Source of the DNA: a virus
Length of the DNA stretch: 64,000 bases
Direction: 5' to 3' (one strand)
IMG/VR virus record: IMGVR_UViG_3300020420_001038
Location: 22,866 to 86,865 of that record
The translations under genes and the position numbers were made by a program. Positions 50,425-57,593 of this stretch are shown here, in pieces. Positions within the stretch are counted from its first letter, which is position 1, and the number at the start of each line of letters is the position of its first letter. Under the pieces are notes generated by a model, which was given only the letters and a program-made list of their open reading frames with translations, made no database searches and had not been told where the DNA came from.

Positions 50425-51291
50425 ATGCAAAAAATGACAGAAAATACTAACCCTTTACAAAAGTATTATAGACAGCCACAGATCTATGTGAAACTGCCAT
50501 CGGGCGGTAAATGGTATGGCCCTGAGGTTTTCACCCCAACTGAAAATGGTGAGATACCAATCTTGCCAATGACAGCAAAAGACGAACTGGCTTTCAAAAC
50601 TCCAGATGCATTGATATCAGGACAAGCGACAGTGGATGTGATAAAATCTTGTGTACCAAATCTTAAAGATCCATGGCAAATGGTGAATTTTGACACTGAC
50701 ACTATATTATTAGCAATCAGGATAGCATCGTATGGTGAGACCATGAACATCGACTTCACTGTACCTGTTACTAATGAGCAGGATTCCACTACATTAAATT
50801 TGCCTGCCATGTTGGAAGATCTGGGCAGAGCAAAAATATCAGATTCTTGCAAAACAAAAGCAGGATTTGTTATTAAACTTGCACCTTTAAGATACAATCA
50901 ACTAACAAAAATAATCCTTGCACAGTATGAACAGCAAAGAATTTATGCATCGGCGGTGGCCTCAAACGTGAATGAAGTTACCAGAAGCAAAACTTTCTCC
51001 GAAAGTTTTAAAAAATTAAATGAACTAAATTTTGATATGCTTATCAACAGTGTGGCAAGTATTACCACTCCAGATAATGTCGAAGTCAATGACCAAAAAC
51101 AAATTGTGGAATTCTTAAGCAACGCACCTTCTGACGTGGTGGATGATATACAAACAGAATTGGCAAAAGTGAGAAGCCAGGCACAGACTCCTCCGTTGAA
51201 AATAAAGGCCACGGAAGAGCAGATCAAGAAAGGTGTTCCGGCAACATTTGAGGTACCCGTAACTTTCGACAACTCAAATTTTTTCGGGTAA
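50425..51291 (+). CDS. 26: gp26-like baseplate/tail assembly chaperone
   Basis: 288 residues of the T4_baseplate family (gp26/gp51): QIYVKLPSGGKWYGPEVFTP, ILPMTAKDELAFKTPDALIS and SCVPNLKDPWQMVNFDTDTI at the start, then a helical C-terminal half. The family acts in baseplate hub or tail assembly and is related in idea to the lambda G chaperone. ATG 50425 follows a consensus sigma70 promoter by 5 bases; ATG 50434 is an alternative. The gene ends in a slippery run and probably makes a longer -1 frameshift product. Confidence 0.85.
   Translation: MQKMTENTNPLQKYYRQPQIYVKLPSGGKWYGPEVFTPTENGEIPILPMTAKDELAFKTPDALISGQATVDVIKSCVPNLKDPWQMVNFDTDTILLAIRIASYGETMNIDFTVPVTNEQDSTTLNLPAMLEDLGRAKISDSCKTKAGFVIKLAPLRYNQLTKIILAQYEQQRIYASAVASNVNEVTRSKTFSESFKKLNELNFDMLINSVASITTPDNVEVNDQKQIVEFLSNAPSDVVDDIQTELAKVRSQAQTPPLKIKATEEQIKKGVPATFEVPVTFDNSNFFG
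51276..51288 (+). promoter_or_regulatory. Putative -1 ribosomal frameshift site
   Basis: Zero frame reads TCA AAT TTT TTC GGG TAA. Two X-XXY-YYZ heptamers overlap here: A-AAT-TTT (51276-51282) and T-TTT-TTC (51279-51285). They lie 2-3 codons before the stop, and the -1 frame is open from well upstream to 51515. Confidence 0.7.
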
Positions 51292-51293
51292 GG

Positions 51294-51515
51294 TTGCTAA
51301 CACAGTCGGAATCTGAAATTGTAAAATTTCTAAAAGATTTCGAGTCTCAACAAAAAAATCTAAAATTGGAACTTATGAAACTTTGTTGGTTTATGCGTGG
51401 CGGCATAACTTGGCAGGAGGCACTCAATTTATCGCCGGATGAGCGCCAAATAGTGTCACAATTGGTAAAAGAAAACTTGGAAACTACCAAAAAAACAGGT
51501 CAGCCATTCTTCTAA
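51294..51515 (+). CDS. -1 frame extension of the gp26-like chaperone (or short separate protein)
   Basis: 73 residues if read from TTG 51294, but the frame is continuous with the slippery site at 51279-51285. The conserved-looking body LKLELMKLCWFMRGGITWQE and ENLETTKKTGQPFF resembles short proteins next to gp26 in other T4-like phages. A TTG start with AAGG directly touching it is a poor initiation site. A frameshift would give a ~363-residue gp26 fusion, as in lambda G/GT, where the extension binds the tape measure. Confidence 0.75.
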   Translation: MLTQSESEIVKFLKDFESQQKNLKLELMKLCWFMRGGITWQEALNLSPDERQIVSQLVKENLETTKKTGQPFF

Positions 51516-51567
51516 AATATAGTATACTATAATGGATGTTAAAAAATACGATAATTAACACTTGCAT

Positions 51568-51894
51568 ATGTCCGAAAGAGATCTAATTAAAGAACTCAAA
51601 GCACAAATTGTTGACCTCACCGCAGATCGCGATGATGCTCTGGCTAAAGTCAAGAGCAAGGAGTCACGTATGAAGCAGGTGTTGATAAAATTAGAACATG
51701 CAACTTCAGATGTGCAGGCAACAGGTCACAAGATAGGCGATCAGAACAAGAAGATAGCAGAACTTGAGGCCAAACTCGCGACCAAAGAGGAGTTACTGGA
51801 AGAAGCGTTAACTAAGATTAAAGTATTCAAGCAAGGACATTTTGACCCAGATGACTCAACACACACCGACGCAAAAGATCAAGACCTGGATTAG
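51568..51894 (+). CDS. Small coiled-coil protein
   Basis: 108 residues from ATG 51568: a long charged heptad coiled coil (ELKAQIVDLTADRDDALAK ... KIAELEAKLATKEELLEEAL) with an acidic tail FDPDDSTHTDAKDQDLD. No known family. DNA from here on is clearly richer in G+C than the upstream genes. It overlaps the next gene by 44 bases. Confidence 0.7.
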   Translation: MSERDLIKELKAQIVDLTADRDDALAKVKSKESRMKQVLIKLEHATSDVQATGHKIGDQNKKIAELEAKLATKEELLEEALTKIKVFKQGHFDPDDSTHTDAKDQDLD

Positions 51895-52351
51895 CGAATT
51901 CGTAACCAAACCGAATCCCATATTCGGCGACCTACCGCCATGCCCGTTTGCCCAAAAGGCCATGCTGGAGGACAAGGTGGAGTTCCTGGAACTGGACGGT
52001 GTTGCCGGATACGAAACACTGTACGGACACATATTCAATTTTGATTTCGAGGACAAGGACGTGTTGGTAATGATAGCACAGCCTGACCAATTCACTGGCC
52101 CAGAGACCGAGCAGTTGGCACGTGATCTCAACTCATACTTCATGTCCAAGGATGTGGTTGTGTTGGAGGACCATCCGGAGATAGATGAGTCGGTCAAACA
52201 TGTCAAACTCAACAATGGTGAATACGTATTGTTCCTGGCCCAGAGCCTCAGCAAGTTGAACCATTTCAGCAAACTGCTGGAATCCGGTCCTTACTATAAA
52301 AATTGGTCTAAAAATTATCTCGAAGCAGTGAAAGGTTTCCGAGAGAAGTAA
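51851..52351 (+). CDS. Hypothetical protein with CPFA motif, GC-rich coding
   Basis: 166 residues from ATG 51851. It has an N-terminal FVTKPNPIFGDLPPCPFAQK motif recalling the NLCPFA signature of DUF1415-type proteins (tentative), then a beta/alpha body (VLVMIAQPDQFTGPE, EYVLFLAQSLSKLNHFSK). Codons prefer G/C in third position (CTG, GTG, GAC), unlike neighbours. It is convergent with the next gene, overlapping tail-to-tail by 44 bases. Function unknown. Confidence 0.75.
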   Translation: MTQHTPTQKIKTWISEFVTKPNPIFGDLPPCPFAQKAMLEDKVEFLELDGVAGYETLYGHIFNFDFEDKDVLVMIAQPDQFTGPETEQLARDLNSYFMSKDVVVLEDHPEIDESVKHVKLNNGEYVLFLAQSLSKLNHFSKLLESGPYYKNWSKNYLEAVKGFREK

Positions 52352-53081
52352 CCTGGTCGATCTCGCTGTCTCTCTTGCACAGCCTACGGTACAGCCGTTT
52401 GTTAGATGTCCACTCCATGCCGGTCCACCATTCGAATCCCCTCCATGATGCCTTGTATTCCGAGGACTTCTCGTATCCACTGCCCATGTAGTAGTATGGT
52501 ATGGATTGATCCGCGGCCCACATCATCTCGAGATCCATCGTGATCGCCGATATGGGCACTGTGTTGGCGTGTATGCAACTCTCCAGTCCCGACACTGTGT
52601 ATGCGTCCATGTCGTCTATGGTGGGTGCCATCATGTCCTCCTGCCACCAGTAACGTTTTTGCTTTGTGAATCCTATTATGTTGTCAGCGGATCCGGTGTA
52701 GAATATCATGAATTGGTCACGTTTGTGGTAATGTCCGAAAGGGTTGTAGTCCGCGCCAAATTTTTTCCGCTTCATGTACTGCTTGTATATTTCGGGCAGT
52801 CCCAACAGTTTAACCATCTCGGATGCGTCTATCACTTTCAGTTCCACACGTTGTCCCTGCCATTTGTGTTCACGGAATCTCGGTCGGAACCGATCCATGT
52901 GTATGCGTGTGCTACGTGATTGGTAAAAAACTTCCTTGCCGCCCACTGGCTCGTCCAGCGCCAGCCAACCATGTTCTATTGCTTCCGACTCTTCGCCCTC
53001 GTCAAAGATTGCCATGGGTTTGCATACCACTAAATCCTGCTGTTCCTGTTTGCCGAAAGTGTGATCCCAAATAAACTGCAT
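52308..53081 (-). CDS. GNAT-like protein resembling the aminoacyl-tRNA-protein transferase C-terminal domain
   Basis: 257 residues. The second half (FMIFYTGSADNIIGFTKQKR, then LESCIHANTVPISAITMDLE, IPYYYMGSGYEKSSEYKASW, RGFEWW) has the order of elements seen in the C-terminal GNAT fold of arginyl/leucyl-tRNA-protein transferases (YLYLGYW...YKxxFxPxE). The N-terminal part lacks the Cys-rich region of those enzymes. A GNAT acyl or aminoacyl transferase is the best guess. About half of its bases are G/C, far above the window average. Alternative: unrelated phage enzyme. Confidence 0.6.
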   Translation of the reverse strand: MQFIWDHTFGKQEQQDLVVCKPMAIFDEGEESEAIEHGWLALDEPVGGKEVFYQSRSTRIHMDRFRPRFREHKWQGQRVELKVIDASEMVKLLGLPEIYKQYMKRKKFGADYNPFGHYHKRDQFMIFYTGSADNIIGFTKQKRYWWQEDMMAPTIDDMDAYTVSGLESCIHANTVPISAITMDLEMMWAADQSIPYYYMGSGYEKSSEYKASWRGFEWWTGMEWTSNKRLYRRLCKRDSEIDQVTSLGNLSLLRDNF

Positions 53082-53189
53082 ACTGTACTTAATTCAATAC
53101 AAAGATGGTTTGCAACCATCTGAAACTTCGCTACGCTCGTTTCTTTTTTTAATTAACGCAGTTTAAGAAAACTTAACGCATTGTGCGTT

Positions 53190-53271
53190 CTCTGTGGTAG
53201 ATGAGCAGTCACTATTCTGCTATTACTAGCAGAACAGATCGTAAACTCTGTGGTGAGTTCACAGTCACTAT
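53190..53271 (+). repeat. Imperfect direct repeat, 56-bp period
   Basis: CTCTGTGGT, seven variable bases, CAGTCACTAT occurs at 53190-53215 and again at 53246-53271. The variable seven bases differ (AGATGAG and GAGTTCA), while both flanks are identical. Confidence 0.6.
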
Positions 53272-53549
53272 ACATCGCTACTCTCGTCGGGCGGTTGTGC
53301 TGTACCCGTTTGCTCATTCATTACAACGCGAGCCTACTAGATCCTTGTATAATAGTATCTAATAAACTTGAGGTTTATCTTTTTCTAAGAGCCTCATCAT
53401 TTTTGCTGTGTGCATCAAAGGATTCACCTGTCGCTTGTTAGCCGCATTTCCTTGCTCACTGGTTGCGATGCTATGTTTGCCTGGGGGAAATTGTGTGTGC
53501 CTATCGCATATGTTTATATGAGTTTTATTTTAAGGTCAATCTTTTTGGC

Positions 53550-53557
53550 TTTAAATA
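53550..53557 (+). promoter_or_regulatory. Late-type motif 5 nt from the GIY-YIG gene start
   Basis: TTTAAATA then TTGTA then ATG 53563, with no Shine-Dalgarno. Same geometry as the other predicted leaderless late genes. Confidence 0.4.
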
Positions 53558-53562
53558 TTGTA

Positions 53563-54009
53563 ATGCATTGGCAGTACCGAGAAAAAGACATCACAGAATT
53601 ACCAGATGAGGTTGTGGGATTTGTTTACCAAATAACAAATACAACCAACGGTAGGATGTACATAGGAAAAAAACTTGCTAGATTCAAAAGGTCAAGGAAG
53701 CCTTTGAAAGGCAGGGTCAACAAAAGAAGATACACGGTGGCCAGCGATTGGCAGGATTACTATGGATCAAGTGATGCCCTCAATGAGGACATACAAAAAC
53801 TTGGTAAAGACAAATTCAAAAGAGAAATATTATTCTACTGCAAATCCAAAGCGGAACTTTCATACGTTGAGGCCAGAGAACAGTTTGCACGAAAAGTTTT
53901 GGAAACAGACGATTACTACAACGGCCATATCAGGGTTCGTATACACGGGTCTGGGATAATGAGAGAAAAATCTACAAAAGGTATATTAAAAGAAAAAGCC
54001 TCCACTTAA
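53563..54009 (+). CDS. GIY-YIG-family endonuclease-like protein
   Basis: 148 residues from ATG 53563. The motif GFVYQITNTTNGRMYIGKK contains the GIY-YIG pair (here GFVYQI and MYIG) followed by basic residues. DWQDYYGSSDALNED and KREILFYCKSKAEL then YVEAREQF carry the expected helices and Glu. Related proteins in marine T4-like phages are conserved and not obviously mobile. It borders the gene-free region and GC-rich island, so a homing or transfer role is possible but unproven. Followed by a bidirectional terminator. Confidence 0.82.
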   Translation: MHWQYREKDITELPDEVVGFVYQITNTTNGRMYIGKKLARFKRSRKPLKGRVNKRRYTVASDWQDYYGSSDALNEDIQKLGKDKFKREILFYCKSKAELSYVEAREQFARKVLETDDYYNGHIRVRIHGSGIMREKSTKGILKEKAST

Positions 54010-54028
54010 AATAAGCAGAGGCCTTTTT
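53993..54028. terminator. Bidirectional terminator between convergent genes
   Basis: AAAAAGCCTC, 15-nt loop, GAGGCCTTTTT (one bulged C). A/T runs on both sides allow use in both directions, for the GIY-YIG gene and the small basic gene. Confidence 0.75.
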
Positions 54029-54055
54029 ATCGCGTTCGGATCCAATTAGCAATAA

Positions 54056-54247
54056 TTACGCCGCAGTTTTTGCCGCGTTTTTAGCCTCTTGAATTTCTTT
54101 TCTTCTTGCTTTGATCAATTTTGAAAGATTAGCAAGTGCTTTTCTGGCTCTTGTTGCAGAAGCCTTTACGCCTTTCTCTGTGAACTTTCCGTTCTCTTCA
54201 GAGTATGCTTGGATCTCACTCATGATCTGTTCATGTGTTTGTGACAT
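54056..54247 (-). CDS. Small basic protein, histone-like in composition
   Basis: 63 residues: MSQTHEQIMSEIQAYSEEN, then KFTEKGVKASATRARKALA and a Lys/Arg/Ala C-terminus (LIKARRKEIQEAKNAAKTAA). Similar short basic proteins are common in marine T4-like phages and may bind DNA; no function is proven. Good AAGGAAGG ribosome site. It lies alone between a terminator and an ~90-base spacer. Confidence 0.78.
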   Translation of the reverse strand: MSQTHEQIMSEIQAYSEENGKFTEKGVKASATRARKALANLSKLIKARRKEIQEAKNAAKTAA

Positions 54248-54335
54248 ATTAATTGTCCTTCCTTTTTATTCGTACGATAATATTAATTAACATATGCTTA
54301 ATTAAAGCACGTAAGAACTGGTTCTGTCAAGTAAA

Positions 54336-54812
54336 TTAATATGGAATATATGATTCTTTTACCAAATCATATATTTGATTTTTGGTAAACTGCCAATCTT
54401 CATAGATATCAGCAAATTTTTTTGCAATTTTGTCGTAATCTTCTTTGGTTTCCATGTGCCCAGGTTCAAATATTTGGGCATTTTGGTTCTCCATGTTGTG
54501 TCTGTACACAATAAAATTTAAATTTAATTTTTCCAACCCGTAATTTATTGGGCCTGTTTTCTTCCAATTCAAGAACGTGCCTTGTTTGCTTGTGAATACA
54601 AATATTTTCTTTGCTTTGGAAAATAGCAATGAAAGATTTTCATTTATATTCCTATTTCCCGTGGCAGTATGAATCAATATTTCGTATTCTGGTAGGTTTC
54701 GGATGCAATTTCTATCTGTGATATCCAACATATCTTTGCCATAGTAATCACCATCTATAAATTCTTTTAGACTATTTGCAAGATTTCCATGTCCGCCAGT
54801 GACTAGGATCAT
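54336..54812 (-). CDS. Short NAD-binding epimerase/dehydratase-like protein
   Basis: 158 residues beginning MILVTGGHGNLANSLKEF, a GxxGxxA Rossmann nucleotide-binding motif of extended SDR enzymes. It continues with YGKDMLDITDRNCI and ILIHTATGNRNINENLS, the sugar-epimerase/dTDP-rhamnose-reductase layout. It is about half the usual length and lacks a clear YxxxK catalytic pair except possibly INYGLEK. It may bind NAD without full catalysis or act as a minimal sugar reductase. Overlaps gp46 by 4 bases. Confidence 0.72.
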   Translation of the reverse strand: MILVTGGHGNLANSLKEFIDGDYYGKDMLDITDRNCIRNLPEYEILIHTATGNRNINENLSLLFSKAKKIFVFTSKQGTFLNWKKTGPINYGLEKLNLNFIVYRHNMENQNAQIFEPGHMETKEDYDKIAKKFADIYEDWQFTKNQIYDLVKESYIPY

Positions 54813-56584
54813 ACAATTATCTCTACATCGTTAGCATAATTGGTAAAGCCATTTTCTTTTGTAACTTTTAATACTGAATTTACTCTGCTGACAAGTTCGT
54901 CTTTGTGTGAAATCAAGAAAATATTTTTCCTTTGTGTTCTACTCATGTCTTTAAGAACCGCCATGGAACTTTCTACACCAGATAGATCCATACCTGCATC
55001 AACCAGTTCATCTATGAACAATAAGTTGATCTGTTGATAAAGGCTTTCCCATACATCTCTGAATGCCCAACTTAGACTCAATATCAGTCTATTACGTTCA
55101 CCTCTGCTTAAATTATCAAAATCCAGTTCTCTTCCAAGTTCCTCGATAGTTACTGTCAAGTCTGGTTGGAATGTAACCGTATGCGGTAGTTTAACTTTGC
55201 CCAAGAAGTGTGCAAGTCTTTGGTTCAAATATGTTAAGTTTTGTTCGATTATTCTTGTTCTTATAAATGAGTCTTTCGCTGTTAGTAGTTTGTACAAAAA
55301 CTCCTGGTGTCTATACAAATCTTCCATTTCATTTACACTTGTATAGTCTACTTTTTGTATGGCTTTTTGTGTTAGTTCTTCTATCTGTTCAGCATACGGA
55401 TCTTCTTTTTTCTCTGTTTGTTCCAGTTGTCTTTGTAAATCTTTAAGACTGCCTTTATGGTTGTATGCTTCGTCCATTGTGTCGTAATAGGTATCCGGAG
55501 TTTGTCCTAAATCTCCTATAACATCAAGATCTTGTTGTATTTTTGCAAGATCACTTTTTACTTTGTCACTAATTTCTCTGCTTTCATTTAAGGTTTGTGT
55601 AAGTTGTTCTGTGAGATGCTTATGCTTGTCGTCGTTTAAAGATTGTTCACATGTGGGGCATTTTGCATCTTTGGTGTATTCCAAGTCTGCTTCTGTTTTT
55701 GTTATTGTTTGTTCTGTTTTAGTTAAACTATCTTCGTGATATGCTTTTTCTTTATTTAGACTTAATTGTTTAAGATAGTTTTCATTGTGTTTTTGTAATT
55801 TTTTGTGTGCTTCTAGTTCTTCCTTTATGTTTACTTTTTCAAGTTCTGTGATTGCTTCGTTGAAATTTTTCACGTCTTTTTCTTGTTGCGTTTGCCATGC
55901 ACTAGATCTTATTTTCAAACTTTCAATTGATTCTTGTATTTTTTCATTAGCGGCCATTTTAGAATCTATTTTGTATTTTTCTTCAGTCAATTGTGTTTTG
56001 GTTGATTTCATCTTCTCTTTTAGCAGATCTGCTTTTTGAGATAATAAAGTTATGCCAAGTAATTGTTCAATTATTTCTCTTTGTTCGTTTGCTTTAGTAG
56101 ATAAAAACGGTTGTGTGTATGTGTTCAATGCAATTATATTTTTAAACATTGCCAACGTCATACCGATCAAGTTGTTAATTTCTACTTGCGTTTCCCTATT
56201 TTCACCTTGTGCTTCGTTGCTTTCTGTATTTTGTTCAATGTTGTTTGCATAGAATCTAAAAATACCAGGCTTTCTACCACGTTCAATTGTGTACTCTACA
56301 TTATTTTTTATAAATTTAATGCTTACCATCATGGCTTTTTCGTTGGTTTTGTTTACAAGATTATCTCTTCTGATATTTGTTAAAGCCTCACCAAAGAAGA
56401 CATATGATAGTGCATTTATAATTGTTGTCTTACCTGTACCGTTTCTTGCACCGGCATCATCGCCGCCCAGGTCCAAGTTTTCACCAATAACTAAAACTAA
56501 ATTTTTATTGGCAAAATTAATGCTTTGTGTAGCATTACCCACACTCATGAAATTTTTTACTGTAAGTTCTTTAATTGTTAACAT
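54809..56584 (-). CDS. 46: gp46 recombination endonuclease subunit (Rad50/SbcC-like)
   Basis: 591 residues: Walker A GARNGTGKTT (45-54), long coiled coils, a zinc hook CPTCEQS near residue 313, the ABC signature LSRGERNRLILS and Walker B LLFIDELVDAGMD, then a His-switch ISHKDEL. With gp47 it resects DNA ends for recombination-dependent replication and host DNA breakdown. It overlaps gp47 by 14 bases. Confidence 0.96.
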   Translation of the reverse strand: MLTIKELTVKNFMSVGNATQSINFANKNLVLVIGENLDLGGDDAGARNGTGKTTIINALSYVFFGEALTNIRRDNLVNKTNEKAMMVSIKFIKNNVEYTIERGRKPGIFRFYANNIEQNTESNEAQGENRETQVEINNLIGMTLAMFKNIIALNTYTQPFLSTKANEQREIIEQLLGITLLSQKADLLKEKMKSTKTQLTEEKYKIDSKMAANEKIQESIESLKIRSSAWQTQQEKDVKNFNEAITELEKVNIKEELEAHKKLQKHNENYLKQLSLNKEKAYHEDSLTKTEQTITKTEADLEYTKDAKCPTCEQSLNDDKHKHLTEQLTQTLNESREISDKVKSDLAKIQQDLDVIGDLGQTPDTYYDTMDEAYNHKGSLKDLQRQLEQTEKKEDPYAEQIEELTQKAIQKVDYTSVNEMEDLYRHQEFLYKLLTAKDSFIRTRIIEQNLTYLNQRLAHFLGKVKLPHTVTFQPDLTVTIEELGRELDFDNLSRGERNRLILSLSWAFRDVWESLYQQINLLFIDELVDAGMDLSGVESSMAVLKDMSRTQRKNIFLISHKDELVSRVNSVLKVTKENGFTNYANDVEIIV

Positions 56585-57590
56585 CTAGATCATTATAGAT
56601 TGCTGTGAGAATATTTTTGTCATACGTCTCAGAATCTACACCTTGTAATTGTTTTATAACAATTTGATCTACACTGTCAAACTTTTGTACTTCGACAAGT
56701 TGTTGTTGTGCTTGATCAATTTGTTCTGGTATTAGTTGCAATTCTCTCAAATTATATTTCTCAATGAATGTTTCTCGGATAAAATTTGCTTCCTCATATG
56801 AAATTTTTATATCTAAAGTTACTCTTACGTACATCTTTGGTTTCAAATATTGTTCCGGATCTGCTAACAAGTCGGAAATTTTGATTGTGATATACCTTGG
56901 CATATCTGGCCAATTAATATATTTTGGTTTGCCGCCATGTTCTATAATCATCATGCCTCTATCATCGTCCCATGCATCGGCGTAGTTGTGCGGAAATGCG
57001 TTTCCCATGTAAGTGACATTTTTCATAACCTGTCTCTTATGGAAGTGTCCTGAAAAAACTTGCCCACAACCTGCAAAGTGTTCTGTTTGTATACCGCCAA
57101 CATCTGGCATCTCTACCATTGCATTCATTTTAAAATATGGGATCTCAAAATGTCCAAACACATATTGTTGTTTCATCTTTTCAATTTTTTTCCATTCGTC
57201 TCCGACTATCCATGGTATGATTGCCACATCGTCTTCCAAGATCCATTCGTTGACAATATGGATATTCGGAATATTTCTTATGAATTCCATGGAGTTTATT
57301 TCTCTTTTTTCTCTGTAGAACAAATCGTGATTACCCATTATTACATAAACTTTTTCAAATGCCGCACCCAATCTTTCCATGTTAGAAACTGTGTAGTTCA
57401 TTGTGGAAACATTTGTCGAGGCTCTGTGGTGATGCCAATCACCTAGGAATATGCAGGTTTCACAACCATGTGCTTTGGCCTGTTCGATAAACCAATATAC
57501 GAATGATTCGCAATCGTCGTTATGCACACGACTATTACCTTTCATTCCAAAGTGTATGTCTGTGAAACAAGCAACTTTTTTAAAAAACAT
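56571..57590 (-). CDS. 47: gp47 recombination endonuclease subunit (Mre11/SbcD-like)
   Basis: 339 residues with all metallophosphoesterase motifs: CFTDIHFGMKG (start), FLGDWHHHR, VIMGNHDLF and FSGHFHKRQ. These residues bind two Mn ions. It is the nuclease partner of gp46 and is encoded immediately upstream of it. Its own start lies 3 bases after gp55. Confidence 0.96.
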   Translation of the reverse strand: MFFKKVACFTDIHFGMKGNSRVHNDDCESFVYWFIEQAKAHGCETCIFLGDWHHHRASTNVSTMNYTVSNMERLGAAFEKVYVIMGNHDLFYREKREINSMEFIRNIPNIHIVNEWILEDDVAIIPWIVGDEWKKIEKMKQQYVFGHFEIPYFKMNAMVEMPDVGGIQTEHFAGCGQVFSGHFHKRQVMKNVTYMGNAFPHNYADAWDDDRGMMIIEHGGKPKYINWPDMPRYITIKISDLLADPEQYLKPKMYVRVTLDIKISYEEANFIRETFIEKYNLRELQLIPEQIDQAQQQLVEVQKFDSVDQIVIKQLQGVDSETYDKNILTAIYNDLDVNN

Positions 57591-57593
57591 ATT

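Larger units (their letters stand above)
53082..53562. other. Gene-free region with hairpins and a direct repeat
   Basis: 481 bases with no convincing ORF on either strand. Contents: an 8-bp hairpin AGATGGTT-TGC-AACCATCT (53103-53121), a GAAAC...GTTTC stem followed by T7 (53122-53150) that may be a terminator reading rightward, a 56-bp-spaced direct repeat, and a CTGCT/AGCAG hairpin near 53216-53231. No tRNA found. Base composition is between the GC-rich genes on the left and the AT-rich genome on the right. Confidence 0.6.

Noticed and set aside
53190-53271. CRISPR-like array
   Set aside because: Only two imperfect copies with a 7-base variable part inside the unit and a 56-bp period; no further units and no cas genes.
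53082-53562. tRNA or tmRNA in the gene-free region
   Set aside because: No GGTTCRAATCC-type T-arm or matching acceptor stem was found on either strand.
53410-53562. Upstream extension of the GIY-YIG frame with a hydrophobic segment
   Set aside because: It covers the gene-free DNA, has no ribosome site, and the family starts close to MHWQYREKD.
53563-54009. Mobile intron or inserted homing element boundaries around the GIY-YIG gene
   Set aside because: No interrupted gene, intron core or flanking target repeats are visible; similar genes seem to be stable residents of marine T4-like phages.
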